From Roseomonas sp. (GTDB lineage Bacteria; Pseudomonadota; Alphaproteobacteria; Acetobacterales; Acetobacteraceae), in assembly GCA_020249465.1 (NCBI GenBank), contig JADCFP010000020.1, positions 1 through 47,942 on the forward strand: a stretch of DNA of 47,942 bases, in the 5' to 3' direction. The translations under genes and the position numbers were made by a program. Shown here piece after piece: positions 1 to 8,323 of the stretch. The first letter of the stretch is position 1; every line of letters starts with the position of its first letter. The notes under the pieces were generated by a model, which saw nothing but the letters and a program-made list of their open reading frames with translations, did no database searches and was not told the origin of the DNA.

Positions 1-1283
1 AAGGGCATGACGCCGGCGAAGACATCCGTAATTGGCCCCGCCCGTTTTCGCATGCCTTGCAGGACGTACATCACCGTCCCATCAGGCGGGCTGATTTGGG
101 CGATTTCCACCAGCATGGTGACGATCACGCCAAACCAGATCGGGTCATAGCCGAGCGCAGTGACGATGGGGAATACCACGGGCACTGTGGTGATGATCAT
201 GGAAAAACCTTCCATGAAGGTTCCAAGCGCCACGTAAAGGGCGATGATGCAGAGCATGATGGCCCAAGGCGGAATGGGCAGGCCAGAGATCATGCCGGCG
301 AGCGCCTGCGGCACATTGATCAGTGTCAGGATATAATTCAACAAATAGGCGCCGAACAGGATCAGACCAAGCAGTGCTGTATTGCGCGCGGTCGCCTCGG
401 CTGAGGCATTCAGCATGCGGAGCGTCAGCTTGCCTTCAAGTGCAGCAAAAATCGCGGCACCAACAACACCAAGTGCCGCTGCTTCCGTGGGCGTGGCAAA
501 GCCGCCATAGATGGACCCCAGCACCAATAGGATCAGGAGAAGCGTCGGCACCAGATCAAGCAATGCACGCAGTTTCATGGCGAGCGGTAGCTTGGCCGGC
601 TTCTCCATGGGATGCTTCAATCCATGGGCGAGAATGACTAAAATGAAAAGCCCGGTGACGAGCAGCGATGGAATGACTGCCGCGATGTAAAGCGCGCCGA
701 CCGAGGTTTCCGTAATCAGCCCATAGATGATGAAGGTGATGCCAGGTGGAATGAGATTACCGAGCGCGCCGCCCGCCGCGAGCGAGCCCAACACCATGCG
801 CTGGCTGTATTTCGTATCCTGAAAATAGGGCAGCGCCACCGAACCCATGGTAGCAGCCGTAGCTACCGAGCTGCCCGAGATGGCAGAGAAGACCGCGCAG
901 GAAACGATATTGGTATGCAGCAACCCGCCAGGCATGCGGTTCAGCCAGACGTTCAGCGCGCGATAGAGCCTGTCAGACAGTCCAGCACGCAGCAGGATTT
1001 CACCCATCAGCAGAAACAATGGCACCGCAACCAGGACGAAATTCGAAGACGGCGCCCAAAGTGTTTGCCCCATGAAGGCCCACCAGGGACGATCAGAGAA
1101 TAGAAAACCGATCAAAACGCCAAGGATGCCCAAGACAGCCGCGATATAAACGCCCGAGCCGAAGAACAGCACGAAAATGCCGACCAGCATCATGATCTCG
1201 GCAATCGGCAGCGCTTGCGCGCCACTTGCTGCGGCAAAGATGGTGATAGCCAATAGACCGAGCAGAAAGACAATCGCGATCAT
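1..1283 (-). CDS. dctM: TRAP transporter large permease, DctM family (3' end beyond window)
   Basis: This is the 12-TM-type large membrane subunit of a tripartite ATP-independent periplasmic (TRAP) transporter, which moves an organic acid inward using an ion gradient. About 427 codons read open from the ATG at 1283 to the left edge. They include FAIMGQ-like helices, the segment AISGSSVATAATMG, LIPPGITFIIYG and a late MLVEIAQISPPDG segment, all typical of DctM (TIGR00786). The family averages about 430 residues or slightly more, so only a short C-terminal piece is missing. Its ATG overlaps the dctQ stop by 4 bp (ATGA), so translation is probably coupled. The family assignment is secure; the substrate is unknown. 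Confidence 0.95.
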   Translation of the reverse strand, partial: MIAIVFLLGLLAITIFAAASGAQALPIAEIMMLVGIFVLFFGSGVYIAAVLGILGVLIGFLFSDRPWWAFMGQTLWAPSSNFVLVAVPLFLLMGEILLRAGLSDRLYRALNVWLNRMPGGLLHTNIVSCAVFSAISGSSVATAATMGSVALPYFQDTKYSQRMVLGSLAAGGALGNLIPPGITFIIYGLITETSVGALYIAAVIPSLLVTGLFILVILAHGLKHPMEKPAKLPLAMKLRALLDLVPTLLLILLVLGSIYGGFATPTEAAALGVVGAAIFAALEGKLTLRMLNASAEATARNTALLGLILFGAYLLNYILTLINVPQALAGMISGLPIPPWAIMLCIIALYVALGTFMEGFSMIITTVPVVFPIVTALGYDPIWFGVIVTMLVEIAQISPPDGTVMYVLQGMRKRAGPITDVFAGVMP

Positions 1284-1921
1284 GGCTTGCGCCCCGGCCC
1301 TTCATGCGCCATGGCAACCGCTTCCAAGGCTTCCTCAGTCTCATCCTGCAAGGTGCGGGAGCCAAGCAGGGTATCCAAAGCCTCGGGCTCTCCGGCGAGG
1401 ATCGAAAGGCTTGCTTCCAGCATCAGAACCAGTGCCATGACGGCAAAGCTGATAAGGCCAAAGGCCCAAATGCCTTGCGGCCAGATCATTTCAATGCGCA
1501 AGGCAGAATTGTCATGCGCGTTAAACAGTGCACTTTCGTCCACCAGTTCAAGCGCTGCCCAGGCGAAGAAAATCCCAAGCCCCAGAAGCAGCGTGAGGGA
1601 GAAAAGATGCAGCCAGGCACGCAGTCCGAGCGGCAGGCGCATCATGAAGACATCTACGCGAATATGCGCGCGCCGCGCCAGCGTATGCGCCAAGGCCCAG
1701 GCGATGCCAGCCGCCAGCATATAGCCGGTGACTTCGACAGTCGCCTTGGAAGAAAAACCGAAAAAACTCCGCGCCACGATATCAAAGGTAATGAAACAGG
1801 CGCAGAGAATGTAGTTCCAGCCGGCAATATGCGCCATCACGGCAGCAACCGCGGCGACCCAAATCCTGAGTCGCCGCGAGAAATGGAGCCATGCGGGGGC
1901 CGTGCTGGCGCCGTTGCTCAT
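1280..1921 (-). CDS. dctQ: TRAP transporter small permease, DctQ family
   Basis: This is the small membrane subunit of the same TRAP transporter, 213 aa. It has four hydrophobic segments at about residues 32-55, 65-85, 100-125 and 145-170. It also has the family pattern of a TM1 ending in a DIVAR-like stretch (FITFDIVARSFFGF), followed by EVTGYMLAAGIAWALA. The C-terminal tail of about 40 residues is acidic and longer than in many DctQ proteins. The gene lies between dctP and dctM with 4-bp ATGA overlaps on both sides. DctQ bridges receptor and large permease; nothing in the sequence identifies the solute. Confidence 0.93.
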   Translation of the reverse strand: MSNGASTAPAWLHFSRRLRIWVAAVAAVMAHIAGWNYILCACFITFDIVARSFFGFSSKATVEVTGYMLAAGIAWALAHTLARRAHIRVDVFMMRLPLGLRAWLHLFSLTLLLGLGIFFAWAALELVDESALFNAHDNSALRIEMIWPQGIWAFGLISFAVMALVLMLEASLSILAGEPEALDTLLGSRTLQDETEEALEAVAMAHEGPGRKP

Positions 1922-2991
1922 CCGCCGAAGCGCATACCGCTGATCGGCGCGATCACGTCGTTATAGACCTCACCGCATCGAGCACCGCAGCGCCGCACCC
2001 AACCCGGCAATACGGTGGTGCGAAAAATCTCCTTCGCCTGGGCCTTATCGACGGCCGAGGCACTCACTTCCGTCATGGGGCGCGCCGCGAGGTTATGGAT
2101 GCTGCAGCCGGCAGCGCGACCAATATTGCAATCGATGCCATCGCGCGTGGCGGCAAGGCCGAGCGCCCATTGCTGATTGCTCACTTCTTTCATGGTCGCT
2201 TCCATGAAATCGCGCACGGCAGGTTCCAGACGGTTCCACCAATTCAAATTCACCAGATAGCCTGCAACCGCCCAGGAAACCGGGAGGTCAGAGATATGCG
2301 TGGAAACTTCAGGCCAGCGCGCCGCCGCACCTGAACCAGAACCCGTGATGGCGCAATCCACCACGCCACGTTCCAAGGCAGAATACACCTCCGGGAAGCC
2401 GATGCTGACGGGCTGCGCACCAAGGGCGGTGAAGAAATCCACCAGCGAATTTCCGAAGGTACGGATGCGCCGACCGCGCAAATCATTCAGGCTCGTGAAG
2501 GCAGCACGACAAAAGACGACTTGCGCCGGGAAGGGATACATGGCGACAAGCCGCGCGCCGAAGCGTTCCAAATCGCGGTTTGCAACCGGCAGCACCGCTT
2601 CCGCAATGCGTCGAGCATCATTGATGTCAGGTGCCAGCCCTGCAAGGTCTATGCCATCCAGTATGGGCACGTCGCCCGAAAGTGTCGTGAGAGTACCAGC
2701 GCCGATTTCCACCTGGCCAGACCGCACCAGGCGCACAATCTCATTGCCCGCGAGATTACGCTCCGCATGGGTTGAAAGCTGCACCTGCACGCGGCCATTG
2801 CTGCGCGCTGCCGTACCATCGCGCAGTACCGGAATATCCACGCGCGTATATTGCGGCTGGGTCGGTAATGGCTGCGTTACGGCAGAGATACGGATCGGCG
2901 TGCCGGCGGGCAGTGTCGGCAATTGCGCCGCAGCCGAGAAGACGATGCCGGACGCCATTGCGACACCGGCGAGGAGTTTTTTCAACATCAT
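1918..2991 (-). CDS. dctP: TRAP transporter substrate-binding protein, DctP family
   Basis: This periplasmic receptor of the TRAP system has 357 aa. The start is the ATG at 2991, 5 nt after a GGAGG box (2997-3001 in plus coordinates). A longer frame from a TTG at 3003 would run through that box and is rejected. An N-terminal signal peptide (basic LKK, then a hydrophobic stretch ending FSAAAQ) precedes the mature domain. The mid-protein shows the DctP signatures DLRGRRIRTFGNS, IGFPEVYSALERGVVDC and a WAVAGYLVNLNWWNRL helix. Dct-type receptors usually bind carboxylates through an Arg in the RGRRIR region. It lies 69 bp downstream of the puuE-like gene on the same strand, so it may share that transcript. 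Confidence 0.94.
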   Translation of the reverse strand: MMLKKLLAGVAMASGIVFSAAAQLPTLPAGTPIRISAVTQPLPTQPQYTRVDIPVLRDGTAARSNGRVQVQLSTHAERNLAGNEIVRLVRSGQVEIGAGTLTTLSGDVPILDGIDLAGLAPDINDARRIAEAVLPVANRDLERFGARLVAMYPFPAQVVFCRAAFTSLNDLRGRRIRTFGNSLVDFFTALGAQPVSIGFPEVYSALERGVVDCAITGSGSGAAARWPEVSTHISDLPVSWAVAGYLVNLNWWNRLEPAVRDFMEATMKEVSNQQWALGLAATRDGIDCNIGRAAGCSIHNLAARPMTEVSASAVDKAQAKEIFRTTVLPGWVRRCGARCGEVYNDVIAPISGMRFGG

Positions 2992-3060
2992 GAAGACCTC
3001 CAAGGGTTGGTTATTTGTCTCAGTTCATCATGTTCACGGCACGACGTCGAGGGCATTACA

Positions 3061-3969
3061 TCACTTCGCCGGATGCACGGCCATCCAATGTCGGGCGATA
3101 TCCACGCGGCGCGTGATCCAGACGTCGCGCTTATCCGCCATGTAATCCAGCAGCCTTTGCAGCGCGACCGCGCGCGCCGGGTGGCCAATCAGGCGCATAT
3201 GCAGCCCAACCGACATCATCTTGGGCTGCCCCTTGCGGCCTTCTTCGTAGAGCATGTCGAAAGCATCACGGATATAAGAAAACCATTGATCGGAGGTGCC
3301 CATCCAGCCGGCATATTTGCCGTCATTATTCGTGAGCGAATAGGGTACGATCAGATGCGGTTTGTCATTCACGCGCGTCCAGATTGGCAATTCATCGCCG
3401 TAATAATCGCTGTCATATAGAAAGCCGCCTTCCTCCACGACCAACCGGCGCGTATTCACGGAAGGTCCATAGCGGCAATACCAGCCATCTGGCCGATGCC
3501 CGACAGTCTTTTGCTGGCTTTCAATCGCCCTTCGAATGTGGTCGCGTTCTTCTTCTTCCGAAAGCTCGAAATGCTTCACCCAGCGCCAGCCATGGGAACA
3601 GACATCATAGCCCGCAGCCTTGATGGCGGCGGCGGCCTCAGGGTTGCGTTCAAGTGCCAGTGCGCAGCCGAAAATCGTCACCGGCAGGTTGCGTTCCTGG
3701 AACAGCCGATGCAGTCGCCAAAAACCAACACGGCTGCCATATTCAAACATGCCCTCGGCAGCCAAATCGCGGCCGGACTTCACCTGATTGAGGCCGTGCG
3801 CTTCGGTCAGCCCGTTTTCTGTGATACTATCGCCAAGTTCAAAGGACGGCTCACTGCCTTCCTCATAATTGATGACGAAATTCACGGCGAGCTTCGCGCC
3901 GCCTGGCCATTGCGGATCGGGCGGATTGGCGCCGTAGCCGATGAAATCTCGCGTGACTTGATAGGTCAT
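3061..3969 (-). CDS. PuuE-type allantoinase / polysaccharide deacetylase-family hydrolase
   Basis: This 302-aa protein has the NodB-like (polysaccharide deacetylase) fold of the PuuE branch, which includes the cofactor-free allantoinase of Pseudomonas. It shows GYGANPPDPQWPGGAKLAVNF near the N-terminus, NYEEGSE, YGSRVGFWRLHRLFQER, CSHGWRW and NTRRLVVEEGGFLYDSD, the order and spacing of that family. The start at 3969 gives the family's usual N-terminus; a 37-residue upstream extension overlaps the neighbouring gene and looks non-coding. It starts 4 bp after the molybdenum-hydroxylase gene. Family members hydrolyse C-N bonds in allantoin-like or cyclic amide substrates. Because uricase and allantoate genes are not adjacent, a true allantoinase role is uncertain. 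Confidence 0.88.
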   Translation of the reverse strand: MTYQVTRDFIGYGANPPDPQWPGGAKLAVNFVINYEEGSEPSFELGDSITENGLTEAHGLNQVKSGRDLAAEGMFEYGSRVGFWRLHRLFQERNLPVTIFGCALALERNPEAAAAIKAAGYDVCSHGWRWVKHFELSEEEERDHIRRAIESQQKTVGHRPDGWYCRYGPSVNTRRLVVEEGGFLYDSDYYGDELPIWTRVNDKPHLIVPYSLTNNDGKYAGWMGTSDQWFSYIRDAFDMLYEEGRKGQPKMMSVGLHMRLIGHPARAVALQRLLDYMADKRDVWITRRVDIARHWMAVHPAK

Positions 3970-3973
3970 GGCA

Positions 3974-6283
3974 TCAAATCCTTTCAGGGGCAGGGGCGTT
4001 CTGAAGCGCGCGCCAAATCTTCTCGGGCGTTGCGGGCATATCGGGCGCAGTGGCGCCCCGCAGCGCCAGCGCATCCGCAATGGCGTTCATCACTGTTTGC
4101 GGCGCGGCTATGGCGCCTGCCTGGCCAGAGCCCTTGACGCCGAGTGGATTGGATTTGGTTTGCGTGCCTTCCAAAAATACTTCAATGGCCGGCACATCAT
4201 CCGCACGAGGTAGCGCATAATCCATCAGGGAGCCGGTCACCAATTGGCCTGACTCGCGATCATAAATAATTTCTTCCAGCATGGCCTGACCAATGCCCTG
4301 TACCAGCCCGCCCTGGACCTGCCCTTGCGTCAGGCGTGGATTTATAAGGCGCCCGTAATCATCCACCGCGACATAGCGTGTGAGCCGCGCATGCCCAGTT
4401 TCTGGGTCAATCTCAATTTCCGCGACCTGGCTGCCATTGGGGAAGGTCACGAGGTCCGAGGTATTATGACCCGATGCGGTAAGCCCTGGCGTGATGCCTT
4501 CGGGGACGCTTGTGGAATCTTCTGCTGCACGCGCGACTTCTGCCAAGGTGATGAAGCGCTCTCTATCCGGCAGGGTGAAGCGCCCATCCGCGAAAGCAAG
4601 CGCAGCGGGATCGGCTTGCAGCAAATGCGCGGCGATCAGGCGCGCCTTTTCCATGAGCGCATCAAGTGCAAGCACCAATGCACCACCGCCCAAATGCAGT
4701 GAACGCGCGCCGCCATGGCCATTGCCATTGGGCAACAGTTGCGTATCGGCTTGCTGCACCTGCACCTCGGCGGGGGTCAGTCCAAGCCGGTCCGCTACAA
4801 TCTGCGCATAGCTGGTTTCATGCCCCTGGCCATTGCTTTGCGTGCCAATCGCCGCGCGGGCCTGCCCGGATGCATCTACGCTGACCGAAGCCCATTCGCC
4901 TGGCGCACCGCGCGCGGTTTCCAGAAAACAGGCAACGCCGCGACCAAGCAACATGCTGCGCTGCGCTGCCTCCGCGCGCCGCGCTGCAAAGCCCGCCGCG
5001 TCGGAAACCTTGTCAAGGGCTGCAAGATTGGCGGCGAAGCGCCCGCCATCCACGGCCATGCCCATGGCGGTGCGATGTAGCGCATCGGGCAGCATATTCA
5101 TCGCGCGCAAGGCTGCGGCATCGCGCCCCAACTGGCGCGCGGCGGCATCCACCAGCCTTTCGATGATGTAATTCGCCTCTGGCTTGCCGGCGCCGCGATA
5201 GGCATCCACCGGCAGGCTATTGGTGAAGGCACCGCGCACTTCCAGATGCATGGCGGGGATCGCATAAACGCCGCCCATCGCGGTGGAGAAAGCATTGGTC
5301 GGGCAATGCGGGCCAACGGCGGAAAGATAGGCGCCCATATCGGCAATGCTGCTGATGTCCAGGCCCAAAAAGCGACCATCACCAGCCAAAGCCAGCCTTG
5401 CCTTAGCGCGCAAATCGCGGCCATGCACGGCGGCGGCGAATTCCTCGCTCGGTTCCGCTTGCCAGGCAATGGCGCGGCCAAGCCGACGCGCTGCCCAAAG
5501 CGCCAGCACATATTCTGGAAATAGGAAATTTTTGGCGCCAAAGCCACCGCCCACATCGGGGCAGACAAGATGAAAGGCATCCTCCGGCAGGCGAAACACG
5601 GTCGCGAGTTGCCGGCGAATGCCATGCACGCCCATGCCAGTGAAAATCAGTTTAAACCGCTCATCATCAAAACGCGCCAGCGCCGCACGCGGTTCAATCG
5701 GTACGGCATGAACGCGGTTATTGAACAGTTCAAGGCTGACAACATGATCCGCCTGGGCGAAAGCCGCATCGGTTGCAGCGCGATCGCCTTTCAGGAAGCG
5801 AAATACCTCATTGCCCGGCGCTTGTGGCCAGATTTGCGGCGCCTCTGCGCCAAGCGCAGACGCGCCATCAATTACGGCGGGCAGGGGATCGTAGCTGACC
5901 TCAATCGCCTCCGCCGCGTCACGAGCGGCAGAGGCGTTGGTCGCGATGATCAGGGCAACCGCCTCACCCAAATGCCGCACGCGATCCATCGCCAGCACTG
6001 GTCGCGGCGGCACAATCATCGGCGCCACACTCGCGACTACTGCTGTGCAGGGCAAAGGCGCCAGATCATCGGCGGCTAGATGGGCGGCAGTAAACACACT
6101 CACTACACCCGGCATGGCGCGCGCTGCTGCCGTGTTGACCTCATGCAATACCGCATGGGCATGGGGTGATCGCAGTACCACGGCATGCAGCGCATCAGGG
6201 GGAAGCATATCCGAAACGTAACGCCCGCGCCCGGTCAGAAACCGTGTATCTTCCAGTCTTGCGATGGATTTGCCGCTGAACAT
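3974..6283 (-). CDS. Xanthine dehydrogenase/CoxL-family molybdopterin-binding large subunit
   Basis: This 769-aa molybdenum-hydroxylase large subunit has an N-terminal 'a/b hammerhead' domain (GRGRYVSDM to about residue 130) followed by the Mo-pterin domains. These carry PDVGGGFGAKN, an active-site loop DAYRGAGKPEAN around residue 362 (form-II-like, not the AYRCSFR of true CO dehydrogenase), TQSNGQGHETSYAQI and a C-terminal NPLGVKGSGQAG. In the last motif the position normally held by the catalytic Glu (GEAG) is Gln721 (codon CAG, 4121-4123). No FAD or 2Fe-2S subunit gene is nearby, which is unusual for the family. The ATG at 6283 overlaps the previous stop (TGATG). Probable role: hydroxylation of a heterocycle or oxidation of an aldehyde; substrate unknown. 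Confidence 0.93.
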   Translation of the reverse strand: MFSGKSIARLEDTRFLTGRGRYVSDMLPPDALHAVVLRSPHAHAVLHEVNTAAARAMPGVVSVFTAAHLAADDLAPLPCTAVVASVAPMIVPPRPVLAMDRVRHLGEAVALIIATNASAARDAAEAIEVSYDPLPAVIDGASALGAEAPQIWPQAPGNEVFRFLKGDRAATDAAFAQADHVVSLELFNNRVHAVPIEPRAALARFDDERFKLIFTGMGVHGIRRQLATVFRLPEDAFHLVCPDVGGGFGAKNFLFPEYVLALWAARRLGRAIAWQAEPSEEFAAAVHGRDLRAKARLALAGDGRFLGLDISSIADMGAYLSAVGPHCPTNAFSTAMGGVYAIPAMHLEVRGAFTNSLPVDAYRGAGKPEANYIIERLVDAAARQLGRDAAALRAMNMLPDALHRTAMGMAVDGGRFAANLAALDKVSDAAGFAARRAEAAQRSMLLGRGVACFLETARGAPGEWASVSVDASGQARAAIGTQSNGQGHETSYAQIVADRLGLTPAEVQVQQADTQLLPNGNGHGGARSLHLGGGALVLALDALMEKARLIAAHLLQADPAALAFADGRFTLPDRERFITLAEVARAAEDSTSVPEGITPGLTASGHNTSDLVTFPNGSQVAEIEIDPETGHARLTRYVAVDDYGRLINPRLTQGQVQGGLVQGIGQAMLEEIIYDRESGQLVTGSLMDYALPRADDVPAIEVFLEGTQTKSNPLGVKGSGQAGAIAAPQTVMNAIADALALRGATAPDMPATPEKIWRALQNAPAPERI

Positions 6284-6891
6284 CAAGTGCCTTTGCTCAA
6301 TCGCTTGGCGACGAATTCAAGCCTGTCCTGGCCCCAGAACATATCCTCACCAATCACATAGCAAGGCGCACCAAAAACACCGCGTTCCAGCGCGGCGGCG
6401 GTATCGGCCTTGCGCTGTTCCAGCCAGCGCGGGTCTTCCGCTAAGCGCAGCAGCGCATCCGCATCCAGGCCGCAGTCGCGCATCAGCGCCGCGAGGGTCG
6501 CCGTGTCGCCCGTATCCTGTTCTTCCTGCCAAAGCGCCTTCAGGATGCGGTGCGCCAGGCGAATGGCCGGCGCATGGCCTTGCGTTTCGCGCAGTGCAAT
6601 CACACTGGCCGCGCCGGGCAATTCATTGGCCGGGGAATGCTTGGGATGAATATTGATCGGGATACCAAGCGCATCGCGCCAGCGCTGCAATTCCTGCAAG
6701 CGATAGGCTTGGCGCTGCGGGGAACGCTTGGGCAGCGGCAAGCCGCCGGAACCGGCAAAGATGGTGCCGAAATCCACCGGCCAGATGCGGAGTTCCGCCC
6801 CATGCTGCGCTGCCAAGGCGTCAATCCGCGCCGCGCCCAAATGGGTCCAGGGCGAATTCAGCGAAACGTAGTAGTCAATCAGTAAAGCCAT
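6283..6891 (-). CDS. 2-hydroxychromene-2-carboxylate isomerase-like DsbA-family protein
   Basis: This 202-aa protein has the thioredoxin-like fold of the DsbA superfamily. It lacks a CxxC and belongs to the glutathione-dependent NahD/HCCA-isomerase branch. The N-terminal SLNSPWTHLG corresponds to the S-P-aromatic motif around the catalytic Ser. The C-terminal GVFGAPCYV followed by GEDMFWGQDRLEF is the family hallmark. These enzymes isomerise ring-fission intermediates in naphthalene-type degradation, but many homologues sit in other pathways. It lies 9 bp after the CoA-transferase beta gene and overlaps the molybdenum-hydroxylase start by one base, so it belongs to the same operon. The precise substrate is unknown. 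Confidence 0.9.
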   Translation of the reverse strand: MALLIDYYVSLNSPWTHLGAARIDALAAQHGAELRIWPVDFGTIFAGSGGLPLPKRSPQRQAYRLQELQRWRDALGIPINIHPKHSPANELPGAASVIALRETQGHAPAIRLAHRILKALWQEEQDTGDTATLAALMRDCGLDADALLRLAEDPRWLEQRKADTAAALERGVFGAPCYVIGEDMFWGQDRLEFVAKRLSKGT

Positions 6892-6900
6892 GGGGTTTCC

Positions 6901-7530
6901 TTAAGCGATGATGGGGCAGGCAGTGGCGGCGCGCACTTCTTCCAGCGTCACATCCGGGGCAAGATCACGCAATACGAAGCCCTCACCCATGGGTGCGAAA
7001 AGCCCAAGATCCGTCACTACCAGCGTCACCACGCCCGCGGCAGTGATCGGCAGGCTGCAACGCGGCAGCAATCTGGAAGCGCCATCACGCGTGCGATGTT
7101 CCAGCATGATAAAAACGCGCTGGGCACAGGCGGCCAAATCCATCGCCCCGCCAATGCCGCCACCCTTGGCGCCTTTCAGTTTCCAATTGGCAAAATCGCC
7201 ATTGGCCGCGACTTCATAGGCACCCATCACTGTCACATCCATCCGCCCGCCGCGGATCAGCGCAAAGCTATCCGCGTGATGCACAATGGAAGCACCGGGG
7301 TTCAGCACCACATTCTGCCCACCCGCATTGACCAGATTGAGGTCTTCCGTACCCGGCGCGCAGACCGCGCCATAACCAATCACGCCGTTTTCGGCATGAA
7401 AGATGATGTCGCGATCACCCATTGGCACATCGGCAATCATGGTCGGCATGCCAACACCAAGATTGACCACCCATCCATCCTGAAATTCGCGCACCAGCCT
7501 TTCGGCCATTTGCATGCGTGTCCAGCTCAT
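6901..7530 (-). CDS. 3-oxoacid CoA-transferase, subunit B
   Basis: This is the beta subunit (209 aa) of a family I CoA-transferase (SCOT/PcaJ/AtoA type), which moves CoA from an acyl-CoA donor to a carboxylate through a glutamyl-CoA intermediate. The catalytic Glu47 sits in HAENGVIGYG. It is preceded by VNLGVGMPT and followed by GKGGG-like and VMLEH-like segments, in the standard order. The start at 7530 overlaps the subunit A stop by 4 bp (ATGA) and removes a nine-residue extension that would lie inside subunit A. It sits first with subunit A in the operon, so it probably activates or exchanges CoA on the acid processed by the downstream enzymes. Confidence 0.93.
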   Translation of the reverse strand: MSWTRMQMAERLVREFQDGWVVNLGVGMPTMIADVPMGDRDIIFHAENGVIGYGAVCAPGTEDLNLVNAGGQNVVLNPGASIVHHADSFALIRGGRMDVTVMGAYEVAANGDFANWKLKGAKGGGIGGAMDLAACAQRVFIMLEHRTRDGASRLLPRCSLPITAAGVVTLVVTDLGLFAPMGEGFVLRDLAPDVTLEEVRAATACPIIA

Positions 7531-8261
7531 CGTGCGGCCTCCCGCTTGCGGGTCCAAAGTCCCATGGGGGGAGGCGGTACGCGGATCAGCCGATGCACCA
7601 CAAGGCCAGGAGTATGCACATCATCCGCATCTATCGCGCCGGCGGGCAGGATATCTTCCTCCAGCTCCACAATCGTGGTTTTTGCTGCCATTGCCATCAA
7701 GGGATTGAAATTGCGCTGGCTGCGATGAAAACGCAGATTGCCCGCTGCATCCGCCCGCGCCGCGCGAATAAAGGCAAAATCCACCGGTAGCGCATATTCC
7801 AGCAAATAGCGCCGGCCATTGATTTCGCGCGTTTCACGGCCTTCGGCCAATTCAGTGCCCACCGCGGTTGGCGTATAGAAGGCGGGAATGCCGGCGCCGG
7901 CAGCGCGCAGCCGTTCGGCCAGCGTACCCTGCGGGACGATTTCGGCAGCGACTTCGCCTGATTCGTAGTATTTCGTGAAGGGCAGGACATCGGATGCGCG
8001 TGTCGCGGCGGTGAAGGAGCAAATCACCTTCGCGACCTGGCCGTTTTCCACCAGCATGCCGATATCGGGCATGCGCGGCTTATGCGCGCCACCGGTGGTA
8101 TTGGCGATGCAGGTCAGGCGCTTGGCGCCGCGCCGCGCCAAGGCGGCAATCAGATTATACGGCGTGCCGGGGCCGGCGAAGCCGCCAATGGCAATCACGG
8201 CGCCATCGGGAATATCCGCCACCGCCGCATCGAAATCCGGATAGGTCTTGTTGCGCGCCAT
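7527..8261 (-). CDS. 3-oxoacid CoA-transferase, subunit A
   Basis: This is the alpha subunit (244 aa) of the same family I CoA-transferase. The N-terminus has DGAVIAIGGFAGPGTP, matching the GGF-x-G-x-P CoA-binding loop of the family. After it come LTCIANTTGG, SEYVE-like KYYESGEVAAEIVPQGTLAERLRAAGAGIP with an adjacent FYTPTAVGTELAEG, and EYALPVDFAFIRA. It is about 15 residues longer than a compact PcaI because of the proline-rich C-terminus. It overlaps subunit B by 4 bp, fitting an obligate heteromer. No gene lies immediately upstream on the operon (the EamA stop is 62 bp away), so this may be the first gene of the transcript. Confidence 0.93.
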   Translation of the reverse strand: MARNKTYPDFDAAVADIPDGAVIAIGGFAGPGTPYNLIAALARRGAKRLTCIANTTGGAHKPRMPDIGMLVENGQVAKVICSFTAATRASDVLPFTKYYESGEVAAEIVPQGTLAERLRAAGAGIPAFYTPTAVGTELAEGRETREINGRRYLLEYALPVDFAFIRAARADAAGNLRFHRSQRNFNPLMAMAAKTTIVELEEDILPAGAIDADDVHTPGLVVHRLIRVPPPPMGLWTRKREAAR

Positions 8262-8323
8262 GCGGAGTCCCTTTGCTGGATCGGCTTATGCTTCGCCGAA
8301 GTGGCGCCGATGGCAAGGGGGCA

